Assembly (NCBI RefSeq): GCF_001610875.1
Contig: NZ_CP011272.1
Coordinates: 1,965,988 to 2,029,987 of the forward strand
From: Pirellula sp. SH-Sr6A
GTDB lineage: Bacteria; Planctomycetota; Planctomycetia; Pirellulales; Pirellulaceae
Direction of reading: 5' to 3'
DNA length: 64,000 nucleotides
Shown: one piece after another, positions 10,749-19,947 of the stretch
Position numbering within the stretch: position 1 is the first letter of the stretch
Layout: every line of letters starts with the position of its first letter
Translations under genes and position numbers: made by a program
Notes under the pieces: model-generated
The model's database searches: none
Told to the model about the DNA's origin: nothing
The model's input: only the letters and a program-made list of their open reading frames with translations

Positions 10749-12259
10749 ACGCCCTACCTACAACGGAAAGCACCGAGCAACCGAATGCTGAAAACCATAC
10801 CGGTTCGATTCCGACGCCTCTCGAATTCGATTCGCATCACGCTTCCCATCTTTGGATTTGGATTTTGCCGATTGGTTGTGTGCTACTATCGGTCGCCTTT
10901 TTCTGGTCTGCTTGGATGGAACGTGGCGTAGAGTTTGATATCGAGTTCAATGAAGGACATGGTATCAAACCCGAGGATCGATTGAAGCACAAGGGAATAG
11001 AGATCGGTGTCGTGAAGAGAGTGGAGTTAGACCGCGAGCTTTCCAAAATAATCGTAAAGGTTCGAGTAGCCGAACATGCGAAGAATGTCGCGAAGGAAGG
11101 GAGCCGATTCTGGATTGTTCGACCGCAGATCACGCCAGGTACCATTGCGGGACTGGAAACAATCCTGGGAGCCAAGTATTTGGCGATGGAGCCGGGCAGC
11201 CCCGATGCACCGACCAAACTTCGCTTCACGGGTCTCGATAGTCCTCCGCCTGATGTCCCGCCAGCTGGATCGTTAGAGCTCATTTTGGATAGCGCCACTC
11301 GGCGAGGACTGGCTCCCGGCGCACCGATTCAGTTCAGGGGATATCAAATTGGGAAGGTCATCGATCTCGGATTATCCAGTGATGCCCGAAGTGTTCAAAC
11401 CCGGTGCTGGATCGCACCCGAGTTTCGCGATCTAGTTAGAACCGGTTCCAAGTTTTGGAATCGCAGCGGATGGCGTCTGGATGTTGGGCTGACGGGAGTG
11501 GAGATTGATGCTGAAACCCTTCCTCAGCTTATCACGGGTGGAATTGAAATGGCTACTCCCGACGATTCGGGAGATATTGTCAACACCGGACATCGATTCG
11601 TCCTGCACGAACGCCCGGAATCCGATTGGCAAAAATGGGCACCATCGATTGGATTCGGTATTGGCAGAAGCGAGCAGTTGGGTCGCGTTCCTCCCCCTCA
11701 GCGCATGGCATTGCGATGGCAAGAGCGAAGTTTTGGGTTTCGCACTCAGCAACAAAAGGTCGGTTGGTGTTTGCCAATCGACGATCAAACTCTGCTCTGT
11801 TTTCGCGAACAAGCCTTTGCTCCCAACTCGGCATTGGCGGGCACCGCCTCGATCGAAGTTGCAGGGCAATCCCTTCGAATGGATGTTGATTTTAGGGAAC
11901 CCATACCTTCCTTAGGCGGACTCGACAGTTCCGACCCATTCGATGTGATTCGCCTCCCTTTGAAGAATCCGCTTCCTAAGGAGATTCCCCTTTGGCCGAT
12001 GTCGCGGGTGAAACTTGAGACAATTTCGACAAAACCTCTCAATGTCATTGTGATTCAAGATCGAGTACAGGGATCCATACATATCGACGCGTCCCGTTTA
12101 TCCGTGGATGGCGATCGGTGGCATGTCGACTCGTCCATTGGTTTGGGAGCCGACCAGCATGGTTTGCCTGTGATCGAGGCGGAGACTAGTAATCTCATCG
12201 GACTATTGGTATCCAGCAAGTCGGAAACATTCGTGTCCCTTCTCGTATCCCCTCGATAA
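10745..12259 (+). CDS. pqiB: PqiB/MlaD-type MCE lipid-transport protein
   Basis: A 504-residue protein. The ATG at 10745 overlaps the pqiA stop, and an in-frame extension upstream lies inside pqiA. One transmembrane helix near the N-terminus (LWIWILPIGCVLLSVAFFW) is followed by at least two MCE/MlaD domains, roughly residues 55-155 (FDIEFNEGHGIKPEDRLKHKG...GVVKRVEL) and 165-280 (GAPIQFRGYQIGKVIDLGL...). The C-terminal third is more divergent. MCE domains form hexameric rings or tubes in the periplasm that carry lipids between membranes. No pqiC lipoprotein gene follows; astD starts 49 bp later. The assignment to the PqiB group rests on the adjacent pqiA. Confidence 0.88.
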   Translation: MNALPTTESTEQPNAENHTGSIPTPLEFDSHHASHLWIWILPIGCVLLSVAFFWSAWMERGVEFDIEFNEGHGIKPEDRLKHKGIEIGVVKRVELDRELSKIIVKVRVAEHAKNVAKEGSRFWIVRPQITPGTIAGLETILGAKYLAMEPGSPDAPTKLRFTGLDSPPPDVPPAGSLELILDSATRRGLAPGAPIQFRGYQIGKVIDLGLSSDARSVQTRCWIAPEFRDLVRTGSKFWNRSGWRLDVGLTGVEIDAETLPQLITGGIEMATPDDSGDIVNTGHRFVLHERPESDWQKWAPSIGFGIGRSEQLGRVPPPQRMALRWQERSFGFRTQQQKVGWCLPIDDQTLLCFREQAFAPNSALAGTASIEVAGQSLRMDVDFREPIPSLGGLDSSDPFDVIRLPLKNPLPKEIPLWPMSRVKLETISTKPLNVIVIQDRVQGSIHIDASRLSVDGDRWHVDSSIGLGADQHGLPVIEAETSNLIGLLVSSKSETFVSLLVSPR

Positions 12260-12308
12260 GACATTTTCTCATTGCGGTACGTTCAACCGCAGGAAGGATC
12301 GTGGATCG

Positions 12309-13754
12309 ATGACATACCAAGAACGGATCAGCCCCGTGGATGGCTCGGTTACTTGGAGAGGAACATTCGCCGAGCCCCAGCAAGTCTCATTGTCGATAGA
12401 ACGCGGCGTCCATGCGATGGCATCCTGGAAAGGCGTCGCCCCGGAAGTTCGTGCAGGCGTATGCAAACGGTTTGCCGAGCGACTTCGCATTCATGCACGT
12501 GCCATTGCAAGCATGATTTCGACGGAAATGGGAAAACCCTATTGGGAGGCCGAATCGGAAGTCGCCGCCGCTGCGAGCAAAGTGGAACACACCCTCGACG
12601 CGCTGCGAAGCCGTCGTTCCATATGGTCAGATGAAAACGCCGTTTCGGAAAGTGTGGTCCGGTTTCACCCCATCGGTTTGATGGCTGTGCTAGGACCATT
12701 CAATCTTCCGCTACACTTGCCAGGTGCTCACATCGTGCCCGCCCTGTTGATGGGAAATGGTGTCCTTTTCAAGCCTAGCGAGAAAGCGCCCGGAGTGGGT
12801 GATTGGATTCAACGGGCGTGGGATGAAGCAGGTCTGCCCGTAGGAGTTCTCCAAACCCTCCACGGCGGAGCGGAGGTTGCTCGACAAATCGTCAATTCGA
12901 CAAGCCTCGACGGCGTTTGCTTTACGGGCTCCTACCGCGTTGGGGCTGAATTGCATCGCATGCTTGCGGGGCGTCCCGAATGTATGCTTGCTCTGGAAAT
13001 GGGTGGTAACAATCCCTTGATCGTCGATCGCGTTTCGAATCTCACCGCAGCTCTTCACGTTCTCATCGCCTCCTGCTTCATCACGAGCGGACAGCGATGT
13101 ACCTGCGCTCGGCGTCTGATCGTTCTAGACAATGCCCCCAATCGTGATCTGATGCGTCGCTTTGCGGAATCTATTCCTGACATACGCGTGGGATTACCGT
13201 TTGATACCCCAGGTCCGTTTATGGGGCCCTTGGTAAGCACCGAAGCGGTACGCGCTGTACTCGCCGCCGAAGAGAGGCTCGAAACAATGGGCGCCGTCCC
13301 TCATGTTCGTTGTCAGCAATTTACCTCCCACCCCAATTTGCTCGGGCCGGGAGTGTGGGAGGTTTCCGGGGAAGGGGTCGAGGATCAGGAGGTTTTTGGC
13401 CCCGTCGCGACGATCGAGTATGTGAACGATTGGGACGAAGCCATCGCATCCTCGAACCGGACGCGGTACGGTTTATCTGCAGGACTGATCAGCGATTCAC
13501 GCGAGCATTTCGATCGGTTCGTCAACGAAGTTCGCGCGGGCATTCTCAATTGGAATAGTCCCACAACGGGCGCTACCGGCAAGCTGCCCTTTGGAGGGCT
13601 TGGCTCGAGCGGCAATCATCGCTCGAGTGGATACTTTGCCATCGACTACTGCAGCGACCCGATCGCTTCGGTGCAATCGCCTGTTCTTACGCAACCGCCC
13701 CAGTTACCTCAAGGTCTCGATTTGGTGTTCGGCAATTTCCGGGATGGAAAATGA
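12309..13754 (+). CDS. astD: Succinylglutamate-semialdehyde dehydrogenase
   Basis: A 481-residue aldehyde dehydrogenase of normal length. The catalytic Cys264 lies in the GQRCTC motif and the general-base Glu230 in LEMGGNNP. The Rossmann cofactor region includes VCFTGSYRVG and the N-terminal half has LGPFNLPLHLPGAHIVPAL, both AstD-like. It oxidises N-succinylglutamate semialdehyde to N-succinylglutamate in the arginine succinyltransferase pathway. The assignment is strengthened by the next gene, astB, which it overlaps by ATGA (13751-13754). A purine-rich site (AGGAAGGATCG) precedes the ATG. The other pathway genes (astA, astC, astE) are not in the window. Confidence 0.9.
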   Translation: MTYQERISPVDGSVTWRGTFAEPQQVSLSIERGVHAMASWKGVAPEVRAGVCKRFAERLRIHARAIASMISTEMGKPYWEAESEVAAAASKVEHTLDALRSRRSIWSDENAVSESVVRFHPIGLMAVLGPFNLPLHLPGAHIVPALLMGNGVLFKPSEKAPGVGDWIQRAWDEAGLPVGVLQTLHGGAEVARQIVNSTSLDGVCFTGSYRVGAELHRMLAGRPECMLALEMGGNNPLIVDRVSNLTAALHVLIASCFITSGQRCTCARRLIVLDNAPNRDLMRRFAESIPDIRVGLPFDTPGPFMGPLVSTEAVRAVLAAEERLETMGAVPHVRCQQFTSHPNLLGPGVWEVSGEGVEDQEVFGPVATIEYVNDWDEAIASSNRTRYGLSAGLISDSREHFDRFVNEVRAGILNWNSPTTGATGKLPFGGLGSSGNHRSSGYFAIDYCSDPIASVQSPVLTQPPQLPQGLDLVFGNFRDGK

Positions 13755-15100
13755 GAGAATTCAATATCGATGGATTGATTGGCCCCACCCACCACTTTGG
13801 TGGATTGGGTGTCGGTAACGTTGCGAGCGAGTCCAATCGCAACAAGATCGCCCATCCGAGGTCAGCCGCTCTCGAAGGTCTCTCCAAAATTCGGAAGCTC
13901 TATGAGCTGGGAGTTCCGCAATTCTATCTGCCACCACCTGGGAGACCCAATTGGGACTGGATGATGGCCTTAGGATTTCAATCCCAAGATGCGAAGGACT
14001 GGAGTCGATGCGCGAAACAATTCCCATCACTTTTCAGCTCTTCTTTGAGCTCCTCCTTTATGTGGATGGCTAACGCTGCTACATGCAGTTCCAGAGTAGA
14101 TACGACGGACGGAATCGGAAGACTCGTGATCGCGAACCTGGCAGCTAGCTTGCACCGGGGACAAGAGAGCCCGGAACGCCACCATCAATTAAGACACTTA
14201 TTCCAGCGACTGGACACGATCGAGGTCATCGAAGCGTTACCCAGTTTGGTTCCGCTTCGTGACGAGGGGGCAGCAAATGCGATGCGGTGCTGGAATCCCT
14301 CCAATCATCAAGGCATATATGTATTTGTTTTTGGTGAGACATATCAAGGGATAACACGATCCATAGCATCAGGAGAAACACGGGTGCAACGAGGTGTTTA
14401 TCCTTCACGTCAGACGTCTCTAGCGTCTCAGCTCATCGCGAGATCGTTGAGAATCCCAGATTCGCGTTCTGTGTTTGTACAGCAACATCCCCAAGCGATC
14501 GATGCAGGAGTCTTTCACAATGATGTCATCGCCACGAGCCATGAAGATTTTTTGTTACTACACGAGAGAGCATATCTTGATCAATCCACTGAACTGGATC
14601 GCATATCGGAGACCTTTCGCAAGGAGTGTGGTGGCGAGTTAAGCATTTTTGTTATCACAGAAGACGAGCTACCTCTTTCGGAAGCCGTTGCTACGTACTT
14701 GTTCAACTCCCAGATCGTCACACGATCGGACGGAAGTTGGTGTATGTTTTGCCCGATTGAATGCATGACGTCACCAGCGGTCACTCAAGTGCTCCAACGC
14801 ATCCAGAGCCAAGAGCCGCGACTCGGGGAGATCGAGTTCGTCTCCCTACGAGAAAGTATGGCGAATGGGGGCGGTCCAGCCTGCCTGCGTCTGAGGGTTT
14901 ATGCGAGCGACGAGGAGATCGAACAGATTCCTTTGGGAGCACGCATCCAGGATGAATCGCTTTTCTATCTAGAGCGGCTCATCGCATCCGAGTATCCCGA
15001 TTCGGTCCAACTCGACGACTTCCTGGACCTCCAACTGGTGAACCACTGTCGTCGGGTTTCCGAAGCCATCAGCCAATATTGGCAGAGCGAACGCCCTTGA
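13751..15100 (+). CDS. astB: N-succinylarginine dihydrolase
   Basis: A 449-residue protein starting with the family signature FNIDGLIGPTHHFGGLGVGN. The catalytic triad known from E. coli AstB can be placed: Glu172 in LRDEGAAN, His256 in FHNDVIA and Cys378 in NGGGPACLRLRV. AstB hydrolyses N2-succinylarginine to N2-succinylornithine, CO2 and ammonia. The start overlaps the astD stop by four bases, so the two are made together. A gap of about 400 bp follows. Confidence 0.93.
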   Translation: MREFNIDGLIGPTHHFGGLGVGNVASESNRNKIAHPRSAALEGLSKIRKLYELGVPQFYLPPPGRPNWDWMMALGFQSQDAKDWSRCAKQFPSLFSSSLSSSFMWMANAATCSSRVDTTDGIGRLVIANLAASLHRGQESPERHHQLRHLFQRLDTIEVIEALPSLVPLRDEGAANAMRCWNPSNHQGIYVFVFGETYQGITRSIASGETRVQRGVYPSRQTSLASQLIARSLRIPDSRSVFVQQHPQAIDAGVFHNDVIATSHEDFLLLHERAYLDQSTELDRISETFRKECGGELSIFVITEDELPLSEAVATYLFNSQIVTRSDGSWCMFCPIECMTSPAVTQVLQRIQSQEPRLGEIEFVSLRESMANGGGPACLRLRVYASDEEIEQIPLGARIQDESLFYLERLIASEYPDSVQLDDFLDLQLVNHCRRVSEAISQYWQSERP

Positions 15101-15509
15101 TTGGACAGTATCGCGCAACAGTTTTCTTCGTTGCTCCTTTTTCAGCGAATTGCCTTCTGCGATGCAATTGCTGTAAACATGTCTTGCTTCTGATTCCGAT
15201 CATTTGTTATGGCTTCCTTTCACGCTCTTCGCTTGCTGGAGTCATCGATTGTGATTCCGACCAGGCAAGGCATCCTGGATGCCAATGGTGTTGAAGTTGG
15301 TTGTTGGCTTGTTCGTTAGCGAGGTGATCCATTGCTTGATCGTTCGATGATGTAACGCGGGACCTTCTCTCCAGCCCCTGAGCGCGCAATAGAAATCTGC
15401 ACACACGTCTATTGCTTCCTCTCCGCGTTTCTAATCGCGGTTTAGTGATCGCACTCGTTCGTCAGCGAGCCTATGTTCGCAGAAGGACTATCGAGGAGAG
15501 AATGCGGTC
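15101..15509. other. Intergenic region, 409 bp
   Basis: No convincing coding frame, RNA gene or hairpin terminator was found. Short frames on both strands lack homology-like composition. It must contain the promoter of the gene at 15510; a good ribosome-binding site (GAGGAGAG, 15493-15500) lies at its right end. Confidence 0.5.
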
Positions 15510-16049
15510 ATGTTGTCTAGTCTTTTTCTTATCCTATTCGGTTTTGTTTCGGCGCGTGATGCAGACCAAGGCTGCTTGAGTGAGCATGTCGATCTGATCG
15601 AGCTCAATCATTTCTACGACCCTCTCGGGCGTCACGTCTACGATCAGGTCATCTTTTACAATCGACACCCGGGGACGGGTCAATTTCACGTTCGCGCTTG
15701 GTGTCTGGTGGAGGATCGCGAATCGTTGAGTCGGCGCCCAGTCTATCAAGCCGCGACGGGGTTGTACCGTGTGGATTGGCTCGACTCAGACCAACAGGTC
15801 CTCCGTCGTATTGAAAGTCGACTCCATCGTGAGAGCTGGAGCCACTTGGACCCCGAACGGATCGACAAGAAGAAATACGACGAGCGTTTGAGATTCGCTC
15901 TGGTGCAACCTGCCAAGCGGCGAAAGCCTATGGAAGAAAAACTAGCCAAAGAGTCCACCGACGGTTCCGTGGTGTCGAACACCAAAGAGGAAAATGGAAA
16001 AGGGGGCATCGGCTCGACCCTCTCCAATGTGCTCGCTCATCAACCCTGA
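15510..16049 (+). CDS. Small secreted protein of planctomycete type, unknown function
   Basis: A 179-residue protein preceded by GAGGAGAG at 15493-15500. Residues 1-16 (MLSSLFLILFGFVSAR) look like a signal peptide. The middle (LIELNHFYDPLGRHVYDQVIFY...FHVRAWCLVED) looks like a small conserved beta-rich domain that I associate with planctomycete hypothetical proteins. The last 50 residues are charged and low-complexity. No catalytic motif is visible and no function is proposed. It is convergent with tspO. Confidence 0.7.
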   Translation: MLSSLFLILFGFVSARDADQGCLSEHVDLIELNHFYDPLGRHVYDQVIFYNRHPGTGQFHVRAWCLVEDRESLSRRPVYQAATGLYRVDWLDSDQQVLRRIESRLHRESWSHLDPERIDKKKYDERLRFALVQPAKRRKPMEEKLAKESTDGSVVSNTKEENGKGGIGSTLSNVLAHQP

Positions 16050-16282
16050 AATACCAATCTGAGCAAAATACCGAAGCGACGTGCCGGTTTCGTGCCGGTG
16101 ACGTCCGGGTTGTCGGTTTATGATTAGGGGGTCTCCGAACCGAAGACGTAGACATGGAACATGCGGTTGCCCCCAGCGTTTGTTCCGAGGCCGGGCAGAT
16201 GCCCGCTCGTGTATTGCCCTCCGCACCCGAATACGCGAGTCTTCCCAGTATGACCCTATGACGGCCCGCGAAAATAGGGTTT

Positions 16283-16321
16283 GGGACGGGCACGAGCGAC
16301 ACGCCCGGTTCGTGCCGTCCC
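16283..16321. repeat. Stem-loop between convergent genes
   Basis: GGGACGGGCACG (16283-16294) pairs with CGTGCCGTCCC (16311-16321) with one bulged G and a loop of about 16 nt. It sits in the gap of about 300 bp between the genes ending at 16049 (+) and 16348 (-). No T-tract follows on either side, so a terminator role is only possible. The rest of 16050-16347 holds no supported gene. Confidence 0.5.
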
Positions 16322-16347
16322 GTCATGCTGGAAAACGCCAATCTGGT

Positions 16348-16749
16348 TTACCGTCCCCAGTTCCAAAAAGTGATTGCAAACTGCAACACGGTAGCGATAG
16401 TTACCCAAATGAAATACGGGATCTGTACAAGGGCAACCCAACGGTAATGGCTCCAAATGGCCACCATCATCCAGGGAATTGTCAGCCAGACTATCAGAAT
16501 ATCGATCGAAGCGAGCGGAAGATTGCGCCACCCAAACTGGATCGGTGTGAAAATCAAATTCGCAATTAAGTTCAAGGCGAAAGGAAGTGCTATCTTCCAT
16601 TTGATCTCTCGCCGCAGCGCCATTACAAAGACAAACCCAAAACTGACTACGATAATGGGGTAGAGAATCTGCCAAATCAACCCGATTGTTGCGGGTGCAG
16701 GGGTCCAGCTTGGCTTATGAAGGGAGTTGTACCAATCGATCCACGGCAT
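16348..16749 (-). CDS. tspO: TspO/MBR family membrane protein
   Basis: A 133-residue protein from the ATG at 16749; an in-frame TTG at 16761 would add four residues and overlap the upstream stop. It has five hydrophobic helices and TspO signatures: WYNSLHKPSWTPAP near the N-terminus, a W-rich segment FTPIQFGWRNLPLASIDILIVWLTI, and IPYFIWVTIATVLQFAITFWN at the end. TspO proteins bind tetrapyrroles and cholesterol-like ligands and act in porphyrin and stress responses. It lies directly downstream of the dockerin gene and is probably co-transcribed. Confidence 0.92.
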   Translation of the reverse strand: MPWIDWYNSLHKPSWTPAPATIGLIWQILYPIIVVSFGFVFVMALRREIKWKIALPFALNLIANLIFTPIQFGWRNLPLASIDILIVWLTIPWMMVAIWSHYRWVALVQIPYFIWVTIATVLQFAITFWNWGR

Positions 16750-16757
16750 GGGATTGC

Positions 16758-19700
16758 TCAACCACCCCGCTTCCTACCTCGAATCTCTTCGTCTAGGATC
16801 ATCCAGCCCATGGGGAATTGAGAGCCGCTAAGACGACTGCTCCCCTCCCCTTCGCCCACCAACGAGTGTGGGTCTTCGTCGTGAATGGGAACTTCGCTAA
16901 CAGGTGGATCACTCGGGGAGGTAGCATCCAACTCATCATCGGTTGTCGCATCGTCATTCGGGTCACTGGATGGCGAGGTCGGCATTCCTCCGGCATTGAT
17001 CATGTTGATCAACACGAGGATATCAAGGGGAGAGACAGACCCATCGCCGTCCACATCCATATGAGGAGTCGGGCCTTCCCCCTCCGGTGTAATCATTCCC
17101 GGTCCGTGTGAATTGATGTAATTCACGATGATCAGAGGATCCAGTGGAGAAACGGTCCCATCTCCATCCACATCCCCCGGATTGCTATCGTTGTGATAGG
17201 GAGTTTGATCGCGATCGATAATGACCCGTACCCCCTTGGATATGTGAGCACCTGTCACCGAGGAAGTCGCTGAGAGGACCACATCCACGTACCCCGGCTC
17301 AACCCACTGCAATGCGTGTCGCGCCTTCAACCGAAATGCGTTGCTCACCACCTCAAAACGATCGTCGCTCACCGAAATGAAATAATCTTCATTCCGATCG
17401 GCGTCTCGCACATAGACATATCCGAGCAAGTCACCGGACTTGTTCTCCTCGACATGGTACTGGGAAGCCGCCGACAAAGTGACTGCCGGGTCGTCCAAGT
17501 CCATCACACGAAAGAGCAACGCTTTCGAGGTCAGCCACCCCGATAGACGATCCTTCGCCACTACCGTCACCCCAACGGTCGGCTCCAACTCAAAATCGAG
17601 TTCCACCTGCGCCTTAAGCCTAAGCTTTCCGGACTCTACTTCAAATCGAGCGTCGCTCACGCTCCACTCGTATTGTTTCCCCGAGTCGGCGTGAAGAACG
17701 GACAAATCTCCAAGGACCGCACCAGGAGTTCTCTCTGGTACTTCGTAGTTGCCTCGAAAGAGGATACTTGACGGTGCATCATTTTGTTCCGAAACTCGAA
17801 GTGTGAGCCATTTCGAAAATCGGTCGGCCGAGGAACTACGCGCGATGGCTGTCACCATGAGGGGAATAAACGCCTCGGACTCGATGTCCAAGCTCCCTTG
17901 GATGAAATACAAAGTGGATCCAAGAATTGCGAATCGCGGATCGCTCACCAAAAAGTCGTAGACGTCGCCAAGGTCTGGATCCACGACGCGAACCGAACCC
18001 ACGGGTTCTCCCGGTTGAATTTCCGACGAAACGCTTTCCTCGAGCAACAGCAAATCGCTGGGAAGATCATTGATGGCGTCAATGTCGATGCGGACCATCA
18101 CCTCCTCCGACAACCTCTGACCATCGTAGGCAGCCAACCAGAAGCGATCCGAGCCTACCCAGTCGGCGTCCGGAATGTACACGCCACCTGTCGTCGAGCT
18201 CCAAACCAATTCACCCTTCTCGGGCCCCTTTGTGATCACCCAATAGACACTGCCATCCGATGTCGAATAGCGCGTGCCATTGGTGGATCGCAGCTGGGAT
18301 GCGAATGGAGCGAGGTCGATCGCAATCGACTCGTCTTCCGACACACTCCACTCCCACTCGCCATCGAGAACCCACTCGACACTGGGCTGCGTATCCCGCA
18401 CACCCATCGCAATCGAAACAAGCTCCTCTTCGGAGAGATTCACCGTCGCCGCGGATCGCTGGACGATTTCTCGGGAATATCTTCCCTCCTTCGAAATCGA
18501 AACGAGCGATTGTCCCGAAGGAGTGATCGAAAGGGATTCGGGCGGCACGTCCGATGGCATCTCAAACTGTGCCTCCAATTCCCAATTCTGGCTATTCCAG
18601 ATGTTCCAAGCTTCAGTCGATCCTGCAACGGAAGTGTAAAGAATGCTTCGCTCCGCATCCTCCAAAACCGGAAACTGCGAGTCGGGCAACGCATTCAACG
18701 TCGGCATGCCGGAAATGGTATCCAACACCAAAAGCGATCCGGATACTTGAGTAAACAGCTTGAGACCATCCGTTGAAACGGCCCAATCCTCAACGGGTTG
18801 CGCAAAGGTTCTCTCTGAAACGAGTGCGATGTTGCCGTCGACAACCCGATACATCGAAAGTCGTTGCGACCCTCCCACTTGCTCGAGCGCTACAAACCCA
18901 TCGCCGCCTGCCGGCTTCATCTCCAGCACGGACCCCGATACCGAAAGGGGCAAAGAATAGGCCGACCATTGCGGTCCATCCAACTGGATGTCAACCAGAG
19001 TCCCCGATGCCGCTGAAAACCCGATCCAGCGATCGCCAAACCGCACCGACCGTTCAATTTCCAAGCCGTCCGCTTCCGGTGCCGCACTCAGCGCCTCAAG
19101 TTCAAAACCGCTCGAACTCCCCCAGGCGAATCGGTACCATCGCCCTGCCGGCTCGCCATCCGACTCCAAACTTACCCTTAACACTCCACTCGAACCGACT
19201 TCATTCGAGTCGCTTCCGCTCGAGTCTGCCCAAATCTCCGTAATTTCCCCGTCCAGCATCCATCGATCCAAACCGGATTCCGCGGACGAGTTCCAGGCGA
19301 TCAGTTCCCGCCCGGAGCGACCAATTCCCGCTTGATCATGGACCCACGCCGGGGTAACGAATGCATCCGCAGGCCAGTCCCCCAATATGGGAAGCGATTG
19401 CCAAGTCCCAGCGGGAGAGGGCAGGACAGGTGACGTCTGCTGAGAACCATCCCCCGCCCCGAGTAACGCGACCGCATATCTCCCGGGCTCCAGGCCCCGA
19501 AACGATGCAATTCCAACTTCATTGGAAATCGCAATTTGCTCGCGCAGATCGTGCACGCCGTTTTCGTTCGTATCCAAATAAAGAACTCGACCCGACTGTC
19601 CCGTTTCTCCCGAACCATCCAAAAATCGAGATTGGTTCGAGTCTTGAAAAACAAAGACGTCGATGCCGGCTAGCAAGCGACGTTCCTCAAGCCGATCGAA

Positions 19701-19775
19701 CCTGGGTCGCCGATGGGGGCTCGGCTTCGAGTTGCCTCGAAGCCTATGTGCGCGTACGTTTCCTCGAAAGAGCAT
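16758..19775 (-). CDS. Large secreted dockerin protein with LEPR-XLL-type N-terminus
   Basis: A 1005-residue protein. Residues 25-36 read RFDRLEERRLLA, the planctomycete LEPR-XLL-type N-terminal motif of exported giant proteins. The next 60 residues resemble an SdrD/Cna-B-like repeat (DSNQSRFLDGSGE...LDTNENGVHD). A long propeller-like or beta-rich region follows, then several cadherin-like repeats (about residues 560-850). The C-terminus has a type I dockerin with two calcium loops (GDVDGDGTVSPLDPLIIVNYIN and DVDGDGSVSPLDILVLINMIN). It is probably surface-bound through cohesin-like or calcium-dependent contacts. About 170 bp separates it from the AhpD-like gene upstream. Confidence 0.9.
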   Translation of the reverse strand: MLFRGNVRAHRLRGNSKPSPHRRPRFDRLEERRLLAGIDVFVFQDSNQSRFLDGSGETGQSGRVLYLDTNENGVHDLREQIAISNEVGIASFRGLEPGRYAVALLGAGDGSQQTSPVLPSPAGTWQSLPILGDWPADAFVTPAWVHDQAGIGRSGRELIAWNSSAESGLDRWMLDGEITEIWADSSGSDSNEVGSSGVLRVSLESDGEPAGRWYRFAWGSSSGFELEALSAAPEADGLEIERSVRFGDRWIGFSAASGTLVDIQLDGPQWSAYSLPLSVSGSVLEMKPAGGDGFVALEQVGGSQRLSMYRVVDGNIALVSERTFAQPVEDWAVSTDGLKLFTQVSGSLLVLDTISGMPTLNALPDSQFPVLEDAERSILYTSVAGSTEAWNIWNSQNWELEAQFEMPSDVPPESLSITPSGQSLVSISKEGRYSREIVQRSAATVNLSEEELVSIAMGVRDTQPSVEWVLDGEWEWSVSEDESIAIDLAPFASQLRSTNGTRYSTSDGSVYWVITKGPEKGELVWSSTTGGVYIPDADWVGSDRFWLAAYDGQRLSEEVMVRIDIDAINDLPSDLLLLEESVSSEIQPGEPVGSVRVVDPDLGDVYDFLVSDPRFAILGSTLYFIQGSLDIESEAFIPLMVTAIARSSSADRFSKWLTLRVSEQNDAPSSILFRGNYEVPERTPGAVLGDLSVLHADSGKQYEWSVSDARFEVESGKLRLKAQVELDFELEPTVGVTVVAKDRLSGWLTSKALLFRVMDLDDPAVTLSAASQYHVEENKSGDLLGYVYVRDADRNEDYFISVSDDRFEVVSNAFRLKARHALQWVEPGYVDVVLSATSSVTGAHISKGVRVIIDRDQTPYHNDSNPGDVDGDGTVSPLDPLIIVNYINSHGPGMITPEGEGPTPHMDVDGDGSVSPLDILVLINMINAGGMPTSPSSDPNDDATTDDELDATSPSDPPVSEVPIHDEDPHSLVGEGEGSSRLSGSQFPMGWMILDEEIRGRKRGG

Positions 19776-19947
19776 GGACTCTGGTGGCGTTTAAAATGAG
19801 AGGACGGCAAATCGCGTCTAGTCCGGCGAACCCGACGAGTGTGTGTACCATTAAATGTATCGGATCCTCGGTAACGTACGCAAGGATCCAGACAGATTTA
19901 ACGTGAATCCCCCACCGAATCGATCCAAGCGGCGACTTGCCACTCGG

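Noticed and set aside
15928-16341. Minus-strand frame of 137 codons in the gap before tspO
   Set aside because: Arg/Pro/Ser-rich, overlaps the end of a better gene at 15510-16049 and a stem-loop; no start signal.
17784-18776. Plus-strand frame of 330 codons inside the dockerin gene
   Set aside because: Antisense to a well-supported protein; Arg/His-rich translation typical of shadows.
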